This document shows positions 42,726 to 53,655 of a stretch of 64,000 bases of DNA, one piece after another. Source of the DNA: JAYSSF01 sp043772005 (lineage in GTDB: Bacteria; Patescibacteriota; Gracilibacteria; Absconditabacterales; Absconditicoccaceae). The stretch lies in the NCBI GenBank assembly GCA_043772005.1, contig JAYVGP010000002.1, forward strand, positions 1 to 64,000, given 5' to 3'. Every line of letters begins with the position of its first letter. Position 1 is the first letter of the stretch. The notes beneath the pieces are model-generated. The model saw only the letters and a program-made list of their open reading frames with translations. It was not told where the DNA came from and ran no database searches. Position numbers and translations under genes: made by a program.

Positions 42726-43667
42726 CTACTTATTTACTGTTCTAATCTTTAAGCATCGTTCAAACAACAAATTCTCAATATTGACATTACTCTCCTGCTT
42801 ACGAATCAAATCAAATGTCGCATCATATAGCTTGCGATCTCATGATCTCTCAGAAAAAACCAATAAAGCATCAATGATAATACTCAGATAGTCAGACTTA
42901 TTGATTGCTGATATCTGCTGATATAGTTGTGCGATGGTTCATGTTTTAATCTGAGATTGAACACACGTCCAACTTCATATAACGTCATCCAAGATTCCTA
43001 GATTTTGATAATGCACAATAATCCCAGGTCTTCCGGCAGCGAGGGTAAGAATCGCTTGCCTATCAAGATTTCACACCTGCGTAGCAAATCCATCCATCCA
43101 CTCAACCATCTGTGCCTCACTGAGTCTATCGACATGGAAGATCATCGCACGAGAAGCAATCGTGGCAGGCAACTGACTGATTGAGTGAGTAGTTGCAATC
43201 ATCAATCTATGTGGAAGTGGTTCTTCCAGTGTCTTGAGAAGTGCATTACTCGCTCATCATGTCGCTCTCTCAATCGCCTCGATCAATACTACCTTATCAC
43301 GTCCGATCGGACTACGAACCAACCACTCTTGTAGCTCTCTAACTCACCAGTTATGGACGATACTCTTATCTGCAAGAGTAATATCGCTACGCTTCGACTC
43401 TACCTCAATCTGAATACTATGACTTGTACCTGCCAGATCATTAGTCTCCTTGAGCTGACTCCAGTGATCAGTCAGATCACACATCGTCACCACATCATAT
43501 GGATTTACGCCAGATTCAGCAATAATCTCACGTATCATACTTGCCTTACCTACATGTGCAGGACCAGCAATCAGGATAAATAGGTAAACCGTCTGACTCT
43601 CGTCGTTGAGAACCTTATTGATCAGTGATGTGATCTGAGCGAAGGTGGTGGTGTTACCGTAGATCAT
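42726..43667 (-). CDS. holB: DNA polymerase III delta' subunit-like clamp-loader protein
   Basis: Part of the clamp loader. 313 residues. A modified P-loop (IAGPAHVGKASM) lies near residue 35. The delta' signatures are VVLIEAIERATGGASNALLKTLEEP and LMIATTHSISQLPATIASRAMIFHV (sensor/SRC-like region reads ASR). The P-loop has Ala in place of Thr/Ser, so ATP hydrolysis is unlikely, as is normal for delta'. The C-terminal third forms the collar domain. Confidence 0.87.
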
Positions 43668-43848
43668 TATTTAAAGGAAACGATACAAAACCTCATGATG
43701 AGTCTAAATATTATGTTTTTCCCACTCGTCATGTGAGGTTTGTTGCTATGTATTTCCTCGAGGAAACACTGTCTTAAACAACAAAATAAACTTTCGTATG
43801 GAATAGCAGACTTTAAACTCAAGATCCACTTTGATAGTTATTCAGTGT

Positions 43849-44427
43849 TTACTTAAAATAGATTTGTCAGTTAGAAATAGCAATTTGAGTAGTACCATAG
43901 ACACGCTTAGCGGCAGTTGCTACGCCATTACTACAGTTATGATAAAAGTAATATCTTTCACCATTTGATACATTTACAATATAGTGAAGAAAGTTACGAA
44001 GCTTAATATAAGATGTTGTCTTCGCAGTGAGAGTCTCGTTCCATGAGACGAGCAATGGTGTATTATAGCTACCATTCGGCTTAGTACAAGCAACCTCCTT
44101 ACTATCACCAGCAGCTGATGTATCTGATACTATAGCTACTCCAGAACTAGCGGTGAGATCACCAGATCACTGGATCATAGAAGCAGTCTGTTCAACAGAT
44201 ACACCACTATCAACTACAACACCACTAGCGCTAGATCACGAGGTCACAGCGCCCGTATATTCATCTGCTATTCCTGTATCGATAAATGTGTTGCTTGAGC
44301 TAGTAATTTGTGGTGTCACAGATCAATCAAAAATTGGTGTAATCATAAGAGCTCCACTACGCACGAGCCAATACATACAAGCCATACCAAGCGCAAACAC
44401 AAACAAGTACCTCAATCTCAATTTCAT
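43849..44427 (-). CDS. Membrane-anchored extracellular protein
   Basis: 192 residues, not recognised. A short basic start and one hydrophobic helix (about 6-30) are followed by a Ser/Thr/Gly-rich linker (about 35-110), then a compact C-terminal domain with two Cys (EVACTKPNGSY and YHNCSNG) and many aromatic residues. Probably surface-exposed. The C-terminus reads through UGA to GQIYFK. Confidence 0.65.
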
Positions 44428-44710
44428 CGTAATAATATTGGTAAATAATAAAATATAATAATCCTTATTTCAACACAAAGCTAGTCTTTTAGATATCCTT
44501 TTTTGCTCACATCTCAAGTCCATTATGATAAATTCTGATAACTTTTAGTATTCTACATTGCTTTTAAATTCCGAATTATATCTTGAGTTGTGAGACTAAT
44601 CTCATTGTAAGAAAGACTAGACTATCGTTGGCAATGTAGAAAGTTCGAGACTGACCAAGAGTAGCGACTAAATATTCGTATTAAATCGTCAGTCTAGAAT
44701 ATCAAAAAAA
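44428..44710. other. Non-coding region with nested inverted repeats (ncRNA candidate)
   Basis: No gene seen. TTCTACATTGC (44551-44561) pairs perfectly over 11 bp with 44631-44641, enclosing a small TGAGA/TCTCA hairpin near 44591-44605. AGACTGAC (44648-44655) pairs with GTCAGTCT (44688-44695). The region lies directly downstream of tRNA-Gln on the minus strand, so it could be a structured RNA or a tRNA trailer. Confidence 0.45.
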
Positions 44711-44782
44711 CTCGGAAGGTAGGACTCGAACCTACAACCACACGATTCAGAGTCGTGTGCTCTACCATTAAGCTACTTCCGA
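44711..44782 (-). tRNA. tRNA-Gln (CUG)
   Basis: The acceptor stem TCGGAAG/CTTCCGA, a D-arm, anticodon stem CACGA/TCGTG with loop CTCTGAA (anticodon CUG) and T-arm CCTAC/GTAGG with TTCGAGT are complete. Discriminator G73 fits Gln. CCA is not encoded, in contrast to the tRNA-Gly at 21.8 kb. Confidence 0.93.
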
Positions 44783-44905
44783 ATAGAACTAGGGATCATA
44801 TAAGCAATTTCATCATAAATGCAAGTACAGTTGCAATTGAAAAAAAGTTATCTATAAGCATGATTAATATTGTCAACTTTTTTATCTCAATAATCCAATT
44901 GACGC

Positions 44906-45883
44906 ATGAAAAAAATCTTATGTTTTATATGAGTAATAATAAGCATTATCACAATATGAAATACAGTGCAAGCCAATACATGAACAATAGATACCACCAA
45001 TAGTTGAGTACAAACTATCACCACACGGGCGCAAGAACAATCGATCATCACGGATACCGATGGCTTGGATACTAATCTAACAAGAGCTCAAGCTGCACAA
45101 CTATATATCAATCTCGCCAAATCTCAACGATGAACTGGTAAAATCACCGAACTGATGAGTGGAGCTCTACATACAGGATGTATATTTACCGACATAGACG
45201 AGAACCCCTACGCTAGAGTGATCACTACTGCATGTCAACGATGACTACTCAAAGGTAACAAACAACTCTTCAAGCCAGATGATAACATCACTCCATTAGA
45301 ATCACTTGTCACTCTCATCAGAATCACCTATGGAGCACAAGATGAAACTAATAATCCTCGATATCAGTCGTACATTGACCTCGGTCTCAAGAAGAATATC
45401 ATCACAGCGTCAGACCTGTCCATGCTCATGAGTGGATCCACAATCTCAACCAATCAAATTATGCAACGAGCATATGCTTCAACTCACAATCTCTCAACAC
45501 ACAAATGATCATGGAAACGATGGTGGTGAATACTACTTGCACTAATATTATGGGCACTATGGAGGTTATTGTCTCATAGCATCACCCGAGATGACCCAAT
45601 ACGCACCCTAACATGACATCAACCATCATGAGTATCTGATGATCTGACTGTCGTCGAGGGTATTGGTCCCAAGGTCCAGCAGATCTTATATGAGAATGAT
45701 ATCCTCACCTATGAATCTCTCAGTAGGCTCACAGCAGGTCACATCTCCAACATCCTAACTCCTTATGGATCAACATATGAAAGTATGAATCCTGTCACAC
45801 GACCCAAGCAAGCACAACTCGCCAGAGATAGTAAACGAGATGAGCTCGAAACTCTCAAGCAAGAAATCAAGAGATGAGTATAG
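44906..45883 (+). CDS. SLH-like secreted/membrane protein with C-terminal helix-hairpin-helix
   Basis: 325 residues. A signal peptide (about 1-22) precedes an external region with SLH-like blocks (LTRAQAAQLYINLAKS, FTDIDENPYARVITTACQRGLLKGN and a second set LESLVTLIRITYGA). One transmembrane helix (about 210-228, rich in Trp) is followed by a cytosolic helix-hairpin-helix domain (LTVVEGIGPKVQQILYENDILTYESLSRLTAGH), as in DUF4332-type proteins. The combination of cell-wall binding outside and a DNA-binding-like motif inside is unusual. It is directly followed (1 bp) by the cytochrome b5 gene. Confidence 0.78.
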
Positions 45884-45884
45884 T

Positions 45885-46130
45885 ATGTATCATAAAACTG
45901 AGACCAAAACCATCACAAGTTATACCGTGGCTCAAGTCGGCAAGCATAAGGACGAAACATCGTGTCGATCAGCGATCAACGGCATCGTCTACGATCTCAG
46001 TGCATTTATCTCCCAACATCCATGATGAGATCGTAATATTCTCAAGATCTGTGGTATCGATGGTAGCTCAGCGTTCAATGGCAAACATGGATGACAAACA
46101 AAACCTGAAGAGACTCTCGCAGGATTTTAA
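45885..46130 (+). CDS. Cytochrome b5-like heme-binding protein
   Basis: 81 residues, one domain. CRSAINGIVYDLSAFISQHPGGDRNILKICGIDGSSAFNGKHGG matches the cytochrome b5 fold; the heme ligands would be His of HPGG and His of GKHGG. The GG of HPGG is UGA-UGA (46023-46028), strong support for the code. No membrane anchor, so it is soluble or docks to the preceding membrane protein. The ATG at 45885 lies one base after the previous stop. Confidence 0.88.
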
Positions 46131-46215
46131 ATTGGAGTCTTGGTAAAATAATAGCTATAACTTACAACCCAATTTGTATTAAGCCTCACAATCCATACAC
46201 TACATGTATATTTAT

Positions 46216-46236
46216 ATCCCGCACTGCGGGATTTTT
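46216..46236 (+). terminator. Terminator before the DEAD-box gene
   Basis: ATCCCGC-ACT-GCGGGAT followed by TTTTT. It closes the cytochrome b5 operon 18 bp before the helicase start. Confidence 0.85.
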
Positions 46237-46253
46237 ACCACAAAATTCTCATT

Positions 46254-47591
46254 ATGACAACTTTTGCTACTACATGACTCAACCAAAATCTTCTCGATGC
46301 CCTCACCAAACAATGATATAGTCACCCAACTCCTATCCAAGCCAAAGCCATCCCAGCCATCCTCGCAGGTAGCGATGTCTTCTGATGCGCACAGACTGGA
46401 ACTGGTAAGACTGCAGCATTTTCGCTCCCAATTCTTCAGATTCTCGGCGAAGTACCCACACCTAAATGATGAATCATCCGCCCGATCCGCGCCCTCATCC
46501 TCACTCCTACCAGAGAGCTTGCGATCCAAATCGGCGAGAATATTGCAGAATATGGCGTCTATACTAAACTTGAGCATACTGTCATCTTCGGGGGTGTATC
46601 ACAAGTTACTCAGGTCAAAGCACTACGCCGCGGCGTCGACATTCTTGTAGCTACACCTGGTAGACTACTTGATCTCTTACAGCAAAAACTCATCACACTA
46701 TGACAGGTACAAGTATTTACGTTGGATGAGGCTGACCGTATGTTGGATATGTGATTCATCCATGATGTGCGTAAAATCTTGCAACACTTGCCTATACGTA
46801 GACAAAACCTGTTTTTCTCCGCAACTATGGCTCCAAGCATCATGGAGCTTGCCAACAAGATCCTCAAGGGTCCTATCAGCATCGAAGTTACACCCAACTC
46901 CTCTACCGTCGAAACCATCGACCAGTCCTTATATACTGTGACCAAAGAGAACAAGAGAGATCTCCTTCTCCATCTCCTCCGTGATCCCAAGATCAAGAGC
47001 GCTATTGTGTTTTCTAAGACGAAGCATGGAGCCAATAAGATAGAAAAGATACTCGCCCAGGCCAATATCCCAAGTGCTGCTATCCATGGTAATAAATCAC
47101 AAAGTGCAAGACAAAATGCTCTCGCAAAACTCAAAAATGGTCAAATCCGTATCCTTGTTGCTACTGATATCGCAGCTCGTGGTATCGATATCGATCTCCT
47201 CTCTCATGTAATCATCTATGACGTCCCGATGGAACCAGAATCATATGTTCATCGTATTGGTCGTACTGGTAGAGCTCAAGCTACTGGTGAAGCTATCATG
47301 TTCTGCGAACCAGACGAACTCAAATATCTCCAACAAGTCCTCAAACTCATTGGCAAGGAAATCCCACTCATAACCGATCATCCTTACCATCATAAGATGA
47401 GTCTGACTGCAAAGCCAAATGCAATTCCCAAGGAAGCAAAGCCTGATCGTGGACCAAGACCAAATAAAGTCAGATATGATCGTTCACCAAAACAAGATGC
47501 ACCAAGACGCTCCAATCGCTGAGAGAGAAAATGATTAAGCTCTCAATCTCCTAAGCCAAATAATCCTTCTAAATCTGGTAGATACTATTAG
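46254..47591 (+). CDS. DEAD-box ATP-dependent RNA helicase
   Basis: 445 residues. Q motif (GYSHPTPIQAKAIP), Walker A (AQTGTGKTAAF), PTRELAIQ, GG, TPGRLLD, DEAD (LDEADRMLDMGF), SAT, IVFSKTK, ATDIAARGID and HRIGRTGR are all in order, followed by a basic C-terminal tail of about 70 residues (Lys, Pro, Arg) as in RhlE-type helicases. Unwinds structured RNA in ribosome assembly or decay. UGA-Gly occurs in the Q-motif glycine and in motif II's following DMGF. Confidence 0.95.
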
Positions 47592-47606
47592 ATATTTATT
47601 TCACCG

Positions 47607-48146
47607 ATGAAATCTCGCAAATCTCCTCGTCGATCTGATTATGATTACGCCAGTTGAGGCGGATATTTCGTCACAATTTGTACCGCAGGGAGACAACATT
47701 ATTTTGGTGAGATTAAACATAGTACAATGATTTTAAGTGATGTGTGAAAGATCTGCGAACAGCAGATTAAGCAACTTGAAATCACAAGACTGAATATAGA
47801 AATTCACGAATTTATAGTGATGCCAAATCATATTCATCTATTACTATTATTGTGAAATTGGCGTAGGGGTGGGTCGATAACCCACCCAATTACAGACAAT
47901 ACAGAGGGCGGATTACTGATCCGCCCCTACGAAGGACCCACATTATCATCTATCGTACAATCATTAAAAGCAAATATTACCAAACAGATTATAAAACAAT
48001 GAATTTCAGTCCCATTTGATGATTCGTTTTGACGACAAAGATCATTTCATGACCATATCATTCGTAACCAACAATCATATGATCAGATAAAGTATTACAT
48101 CCAGACTAATATACAAAATCGAGATGATGATACGTTTAACAAATAA
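47607..48146 (+). mobile_element. REP-associated tyrosine transposase (IS200/Y1 type) carrying an internal repeat
   Basis: 179-residue HUH transposase, intact. GGYFVTICTAGRQHYFGEI starts the domain, VMPNHIHLLL gives the HUH histidines, and SYDQIKYYIQTN carries the catalytic Tyr; DSFGRQRSFHDHIIRN is the RAYT-type segment. Between the HUH motif and the helix bearing Tyr, about 27 residues (from RRGGSITHP to LLIRPYEG) are encoded by a bipartite palindromic repeat at 47863-47930. Chromosomal RAYTs act on such REP repeats. No flanking target duplications were seen. Confidence 0.88.
47863..47930. repeat. Bipartite REP-like palindrome within the transposase gene
   Basis: GGTGGGT-CGATA-ACCCACC and GGGCGGAT-TACTG-ATCCGCCC form two hairpins, and GTAGGGG (47863-47869) pairs with CCCCTAC (47924-47930) to bracket both. 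The block is G/C-rich in an A/T-rich gene and stays in frame. Confidence 0.85.
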
Positions 48147-48159
48147 TTAAAACCATCTG

Positions 48160-48399
48160 ATGCGACACGTCTATATTCTCCACTGTGCTGATGATACCTA
48201 CTACACGGGCATCACCAATGATCTCGATCGCAGAGTCCATGAACACAATCATAATCCCAAAGGAGCAAAATACACCAAATCTCGCAGACCATGCACACTA
48301 GTCCGATCCACTCCATCTCATTCAAGAGCAGAAGCCGGACAAGAGGAATACCGTATTAAGCGTCTTTCAAGACATTATAAAATCAAACTTATCTGATAG
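48160..48399 (+). CDS. GIY-YIG nuclease-domain protein (UPF0213 type)
   Basis: 79 residues. HVYILHCADDTYYTGITNDLDRRVHEHN is the GIY-YIG core with the catalytic Arg (LDRRV), followed by GAKYTKSRRPCTLV and EYRIKRLSRHYKIKLI. This is the small stand-alone subfamily (YhbQ-like), proposed to act in DNA repair. It starts 13 bp after the transposase and ends through UGA-Gly at UAG. Confidence 0.88.
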
Positions 48400-48495
48400 G
48401 TATTTGGGCGTATAATTGATAATGCAATTTTGACTTGAAGTTTTAATAAATTAGTATATCAATCAGTTACTCTTTATTTTATAATTTTTATAACT

Positions 48496-48696
48496 ATGAG
48501 TGACAAAATTGTATATTCCGATGGAGGCTGAACAAACACCTTATTGATTATCATTGTTATTGCCCTTATTGCAGGACTTTGATTCTTATTTGCGACCGGT
48601 AGATTATGAAATACACCAAATTCACAAGACTCTGCAAAAACGATGGATGTGAACGTTACTATGCCACAGGTTCCTGATGCAACCCCAGCTAAATAA
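48496..48696 (+). CDS. Small single-pass membrane protein
   Basis: 66 residues. A Gly-rich start (YSDGGGTNTLL), a transmembrane helix (about 15-36), then a polar tail ending VPDATPAK. Resembles short hypothetical membrane proteins with a glycine-rich cytosolic part; no family recognised. Followed by a strong terminator. Confidence 0.65.
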
Positions 48697-48709
48697 TCAG
48701 AACTTATAT

Positions 48710-48736
48710 AAAATCCTACATTATGTAGGATTTTCT
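48710..48736. terminator. Terminator after the small membrane protein gene
   Basis: AAAATCCTACAT and ATGTAGGATTTT form a near-continuous stem with a tiny loop and T-rich end. Confidence 0.85.
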
Positions 48737-48808
48737 TATTAGCAAATAACAAATACCCAATATATCATAATTATAAAAAGACTACATATTTAGTACTATC
48801 TTGTGAAA

Positions 48809-49600
48809 ATGTACCAATCATCTCCTACACTACTAAACAAATATTGAAACTGGGCAATGGTCACAGGAGCGAGTTCTGGAATCGGCAGAGAGATCGCAAT
48901 ACAACTCGCTCAACACTGATTTAATATTATTGCAGTCGCGAGGGATAGTGTAAAGCTCCAAGAACTACAGCAAAAATTACAGTCAGAATATCATACTACT
49001 TGCATACCAATTAGTGCAGATCTATCTACTCATCAATGAATCAGCACTGTCATACAAGAGTCTGACAAATATGATATAGGTGTAGCGGTGATGAACGCCT
49101 GATTTGGTACATCTGGTCTATTTACAAACTCTACCCTTGAGACAGAAATCAATATGCTTGAACTTAATTGCACATCAACTCTTATTCTTACGCACCACTA
49201 TGTACAAAAATTTATATCACAACAAAAGTAAGCAATCATATTACTAAGCTCTATACTAGCCTTTCAATGAACTGCATATAGCGCAAACTATGCAGCTACC
49301 AAAGCATATATTCAGACATTATGAGAGTGACTAGCGGAAGAACTTCAAGGCACATGAGTAGATATATTAACCGTAGCTCCATGACCAGTTGATACATGAT
49401 TTTCACATAGAGCACAGATGAATCTTTCACACGCAGCTAATGCAGCCACAATTGCTAAAGAAATCATAGCATCGATAGGTATAACTACATTTATCTATCC
49501 ATGATTACAATCCAAACTATTATAATACTCGATCTCACTGCTACCAAGACGAGCTAAATCCAAAGTGATGAAACTTGTTATGAAAACAATAATAAAATAA
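48809..49600 (+). pseudogene. Short-chain dehydrogenase with two in-frame UAA codons
   Basis: One frame of 264 codons encodes a complete SDR of the COG0300 type: VTGASSGIGREIA, MNAGFGTSG, LLSSILAF, the YxxxK pair in YAATKAY, and VAPGPVDTGF, ending SLLPRRAKSKVMKLVMK. Two UAA codons interrupt it, at 49229-49231 and 49523-49525. The first is exactly where relatives have a conserved Gly (K-Gly-AIILLSS); the second precedes the conserved LLPRR tail. Both are one G-to-A change from UGA-Gly. Hence a recently inactivated gene, or consensus errors. Confidence 0.8.
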
Positions 49601-49635
49601 GTATACACAATCTCTTATCTAATCACTTAATAACT

Positions 49636-49908
49636 ATGGAATTATCTGTAGGTACCTATCATGACGAAGTCCCTACCGATATGGTACAAGCATTACGTGC
49701 ACATCCTGACGTACTAGAGTTATGGAATCATCTGACTCCCCTGGCGCGTAACGAGTGGATCTGTTGGGTCACGATCGTCAAGCAAAACAAGACCAGGTCA
49801 GAACATATCATCCGTCTTATCGAAGAAGTAGGTAATGGCAAAAAACGCCCCTGCTGTCGACCATGATGTCCCCATCACAGACCCGACGCAGCCAAATGGT
49901 TTAAGTAA
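49636..49908 (+). CDS. YdeI/OmpD-associated family protein
   Basis: 90 residues. LRAHPDVLELWNHLTPLARNEWICWVTIVKQNKTRSEHIIRLIEEVGNGKKRPCC matches the C-terminal YdeI (bacteriocin-protection) domain PF13376. The tail after UGA-Gly ends HHRPDAAKWFK. Exact function unknown; family members relate to stress or small-molecule protection. Confidence 0.8.
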
Positions 49909-49919
49909 CCTCTCGCTTT

Positions 49920-49990
49920 TAACCTATCTTTCACCCTCTCGGGTATTCCCCTTCTCAGGGATTCACTTTTGTTCCGCTGTTGCTCAACTT
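49920..49990. repeat. C/G-rich short repeat shared with the start of the gene at 17374
   Basis: CCCTTCTCAGGGATTCACTT (about 49948-49970) closely resembles the CCCTCTCGGGGATTCACTG block at about 17340-17359. In each place the element has a short CCC...GGG palindrome. Here it is non-coding, there it is translated. Confidence 0.5.
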
Positions 49991-50013
49991 TTATTAATAT
50001 TATTTGCATTATT

Positions 50014-50460
50014 ATGAAACTCACTGTCTCTATCACTGTCAACGCCCCAATATCTCATGTATGGGAATGTATGCGATACCCTGATCACATCACTCACCGA
50101 GCATTTGCTGATGCAGCTACTCGATGTTGCCCATGGGCTCGCGGATCAGAACCCAAGGTAGGAGAAGTCTTTACCACTCGTATGGAGGCTCGTGATGGTA
50201 GTTTCGGGTTTGATCTCACAGGACAATACACCGCAGTTGACCCGATGCGCAGCTTCTCCTATACCATGGGTGAGATGAAGGAGTATTTCCTCGATGCAGG
50301 GCGTGTGGTGGATGTCATGTTCGAAGAAGATGGATCATGCGGTTGTGTCACGGTCACCGAGACCTTCGATGCAGAAGATATCCATGATGCTGACATGCAG
50401 ATTGCAGGTCGACAAGCAATCTTGGAGAATTTTAAGAAGCATATAGAATCGTCACAATAG
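50014..50460 (+). CDS. SRPBCC (START-like) ligand-binding domain protein
   Basis: 148 residues. The start MKLTVSITVNAPISHVWE is the classic AHSA1/SRPBCC opening; KVGEVFTTRMEARDG, SFSYTMGEMKEYFLDAGR and VTVTETFDAED-type strands follow, with a C-terminal helix GRQAILENFKKHIES. Binds hydrophobic ligands or aids stress responses; ligand unknown. No UGA in frame. Confidence 0.85.
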   Translation: MKLTVSITVNAPISHVWECMRYPDHITHRAFADAATRCCPWARGSEPKVGEVFTTRMEARDGSFGFDLTGQYTAVDPMRSFSYTMGEMKEYFLDAGRVVDVMFEEDGSCGCVTVTETFDAEDIHDADMQIAGRQAILENFKKHIESSQ

Positions 50461-50479
50461 TCAACACAAAATTCTCTTG

Positions 50480-50485
50480 TATAAT
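50480..50485 (+). promoter_or_regulatory. -10 element for the restriction-modification gene
   Basis: TATAAT 18 bp before the ATG at 50503, implying an 11-nt leader. No clear -35 hexamer was found. Confidence 0.4.
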
Positions 50486-50502
50486 CACCCAACTATCGTT
50501 AT

Positions 50503-53500
50503 ATGACGGTAGTTTTTGTTTCAAATTCTTCAATAATGCAACAATTTTTCCAATCGTATTTCTCTACGCTTGCATCTACTCCACTCAATCAAATCACAGA
50601 GCATACTCATAGAGGAGCATTGCAAGATCTGATTCGTCAGATAGCTGAGACCAATGAGAACAAGATAGCTATCATCCATGAACCAACCAATCAACAAGGA
50701 CTTGGAAGGCCTGATTTTCTGATCAAATCAACGGCAAGCCAGAGTATCCTGTGATATATCGAAAATAAGAAAATAGGAGAAAATCTCATCGACATCACCA
50801 AGACTGACCAGATTGCCAAATATCGTAAACTCTGTGAAAATATCCTTCTGACCAACTATACAGATTGGATATGGATTTGTGGGGATAGCATCCAATCAGC
50901 AAGTCTGTGTAATACGATGGATCTCGCAAATCCAAAGAGCAAACTTAATCCTGATCATATTGAGGCAGTGGTCGCACTAATTTCATGATTTCTCTCCCAA
51001 GCGCCCGTAGGTATCAATAATATCAAATCACTCGCAGAAGTACTTGCTGTCAGAGCTGATCTTTTAGAAGACATACTCAGGGAGGCATTTGTTGATAAGT
51101 GATCAGAACAAGATCCCAAACTTGCTGAGATCTATGGACTACTCAAATCTAGTATTGATCATACGCTCACGGAGCAGAAGTTTATTGATATATTTGTACA
51201 GACACTAACATACTGACTATTCTTAGCAAAACTCAACAATAGAAATGCGAGTATCGATCTCACAAATGCAAGGAAATATATCAGTGAGTCATTCCCCGTG
51301 ATCAAATATTTGGTAGGATTTTTGGATGTACTGGATGGGTATAAATATGTTGATACAAAATGGATCTTTGAAGAGATGCTAGCAATCTTGGATACTGCTA
51401 ACCGAGAAGGGATCAAAGAGTCACTCAAGTTTGCATATGGCATCAAGAAAGAAGAAAACCTCTTTGAAGATGGTTATATCATCAAAGATCCATATGTACA
51501 TTTCTATGAAGATTTTCTCACAAAATATAATAATAAACTCAAATTTGAGACGGGGTCGTTCTATACTCCACTACCAGTAGTAGATTTTATCATCAGAGCA
51601 GTCGATCGAGTATTATCTGAAAAACTCGGTATCAAAAAATGACTTGCCGACAAAGACAAAGTAACCGTTTTAGACTTTGCAACTGGAACAGGAACATTTC
51701 TCTACGAAGCAATCAACTTTGTCCTCAAAAAAACAGCACAAAAGAATCCTGCATTTGTAAGAGAAACAATTGAAAAACACATCATCCCACACTTTCATGG
51801 ACTAGAGCTCATGATGGCTCCCTATACGATCGCCCATCTCAAGATTACAGGATTATTAGGAGAGTACGCCTATCATCTGAGCCCCGAAGAGAGACTCAAA
51901 ATATATCTAACCAATACACTCGACTACCATGACGACACCAAAGGTGGTATGTTCTCTACTGAGATGGCACAAGAAAATATCGAAGCCAACAAAGTCAAAT
52001 CACAACCGATCCTAGCAATCATCGGTAATCCGCCCTATAGTGGTATCTCACAAAATCCATGACTCTACGAAGACGATACTACTGGAGTGTGAGTATATAA
52101 ATATATCGATGATGTACACTTCTGAGAACGCAAACACTGGCTCAACGATGACTATGTCAAATTTATCCGTTTCGCAGAGAAGAAGATTGAGTGACTCGAT
52201 GAAGGAGTAGTAGCGATCATTACAAATCATGGATTTCTTGATAATCCAACCTTCCGTGGGATGAGACATCATCTGATGCAGACATTTGATCAGATGTATT
52301 TTGTCGATCTTCATGGAAACAGTACAAAAAAAGAGACCTGTCCTGACTGATCCAAAGATGAAAATGTCTTCGATATTAAGGCAGGAGTAGCGATCAGCAT
52401 CTTGATCAAAAGTCCAAAATTATCTAAATCTAAAGCAATCTATCATACCGATGCACGATGAACTCGTAAAGAAAAATATCAATGGCTTAACAACATAAAA
52501 ATCCAAGATATTCTATGGACTACCCTTATTCCAAAAGAAAAATTCTTCTTTTTTATTCCTCACTCAATAAATCATAGTGGATACGATAAATGGATCAAGT
52601 TGGACGAAATATTTCTAGAGAATACAGCAGCAATAGTTTCAGCAAACGATGAATTAAATATCTCTATAACACAGACTGAACAGCAATCAAAGATAAAAGA
52701 TATTTTAGAAATGAACGAATCTGAACGAAGAATAAAATATAAAAGACAAAAAGATTCAAGGGATTGGAGGTATATATATGCTAAGGAAGATGCAGAAAAA
52801 AATAATAAACTAACAAACTATAAAATCATAACATATAGACCATTTGATAAAAGACATACTCTATATACGTGAAAATCAAAATGATTATATGCTAGTCCAC
52901 AGAATACTATCATGAAAAATATGCATTACCTGAATTTATGATTATGTATCGTTAAACAATATGCAGAAAATGAAATTTATAATCATGTCTATATCGTAGA
53001 TTCAATGATTGATAATCGTTCTACATTTAGTAGTAAATGAACAGCATCTTTAATCCCTCTCTTCCTCTATTCCGATGATGGATCAGAGCGTAAACTCAAT
53101 ATCAAGCCGGAGATAGTCGCACAGCTCATAGAGAAATATCAGCTCACTGGTGATGAAGATAAAGTCGGTCGTCAGATAATGAGTTATATTTATGCAATCT
53201 TGTATAGTCCATCATATCGTACACAGTTTAGTCAGTTTCTCAAGAGCGACTTCCCTCGTATCCCATGGGTAGAGAGTCGTGAGGATTTTGTGAAATTAGC
53301 AGAACTTGGGTCTCAACTGATTGATCTCCATCTCCTGCACGATGTCCCAGAGATAGACGGTCTTGGATTATATCCTATCGCGGGAGACAATATTATCGGT
53401 AAGAAGATCTCACGAACAGATGATAAATTATATATCAATGATACGCAGTACTTTGATCATGTCCCAGCACAGGTGCGAAATTTCGTCATCGGATGATATC

Positions 53501-53655
53501 AAGTCATCGACAAGTGGCTCAAGTCTCGTAAAGGTCGTACATTGACCATGGATGATGTCGAACATCTCCAGCAGGTGATGAGCTCACTCTATGAGACAGA
53601 TAGAGTGATGAAAGAAATAGACATGATAACAGGAGAATTGCATAATTGAGAATAA
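50503..53655 (+). CDS. Single-chain restriction-modification enzyme (type IIG/ISP-like)
   Basis: 1050 residues uniting nuclease, methyltransferase and recognition. Near residues 63-100, GRPDFLIK followed by GYIENKK gives a PD-(D/E)XK nuclease site. A helical linker leads to the N6-adenine methyltransferase core: SAM motif I DFATGTGTFLYEA (about 389) and catalytic NPPYSG (about 509). FETGSFYTPLPVVDFI precedes it. The C-terminal half (from about 680) resembles target-recognition domains, ending with YPIAGDNIIG and YKIW-like strands. ATG 50536 is an alternative start. Likely a defence system against foreign DNA. Confidence 0.9.

Noticed and set aside
43689..43737. AAACCTCATGATGAG inverted repeat as a terminator
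   Set aside because: Arms differ by a 2-nt bulge and one mismatch and the loop is long; function unclear, so not listed as a feature.
48809..49600. UAA also reassigned as a sense codon
   Set aside because: Dozens of intact genes in the window end in UAA at family-typical ends, so UAA works as a stop; mutated UGA codons explain the cases better.
49829..49866. ORF beginning MAKNAPAVDHDVP after the YdeI-like gene
   Set aside because: It is an out-of-frame shadow of the YdeI-like gene, which continues through UGA to 49908.
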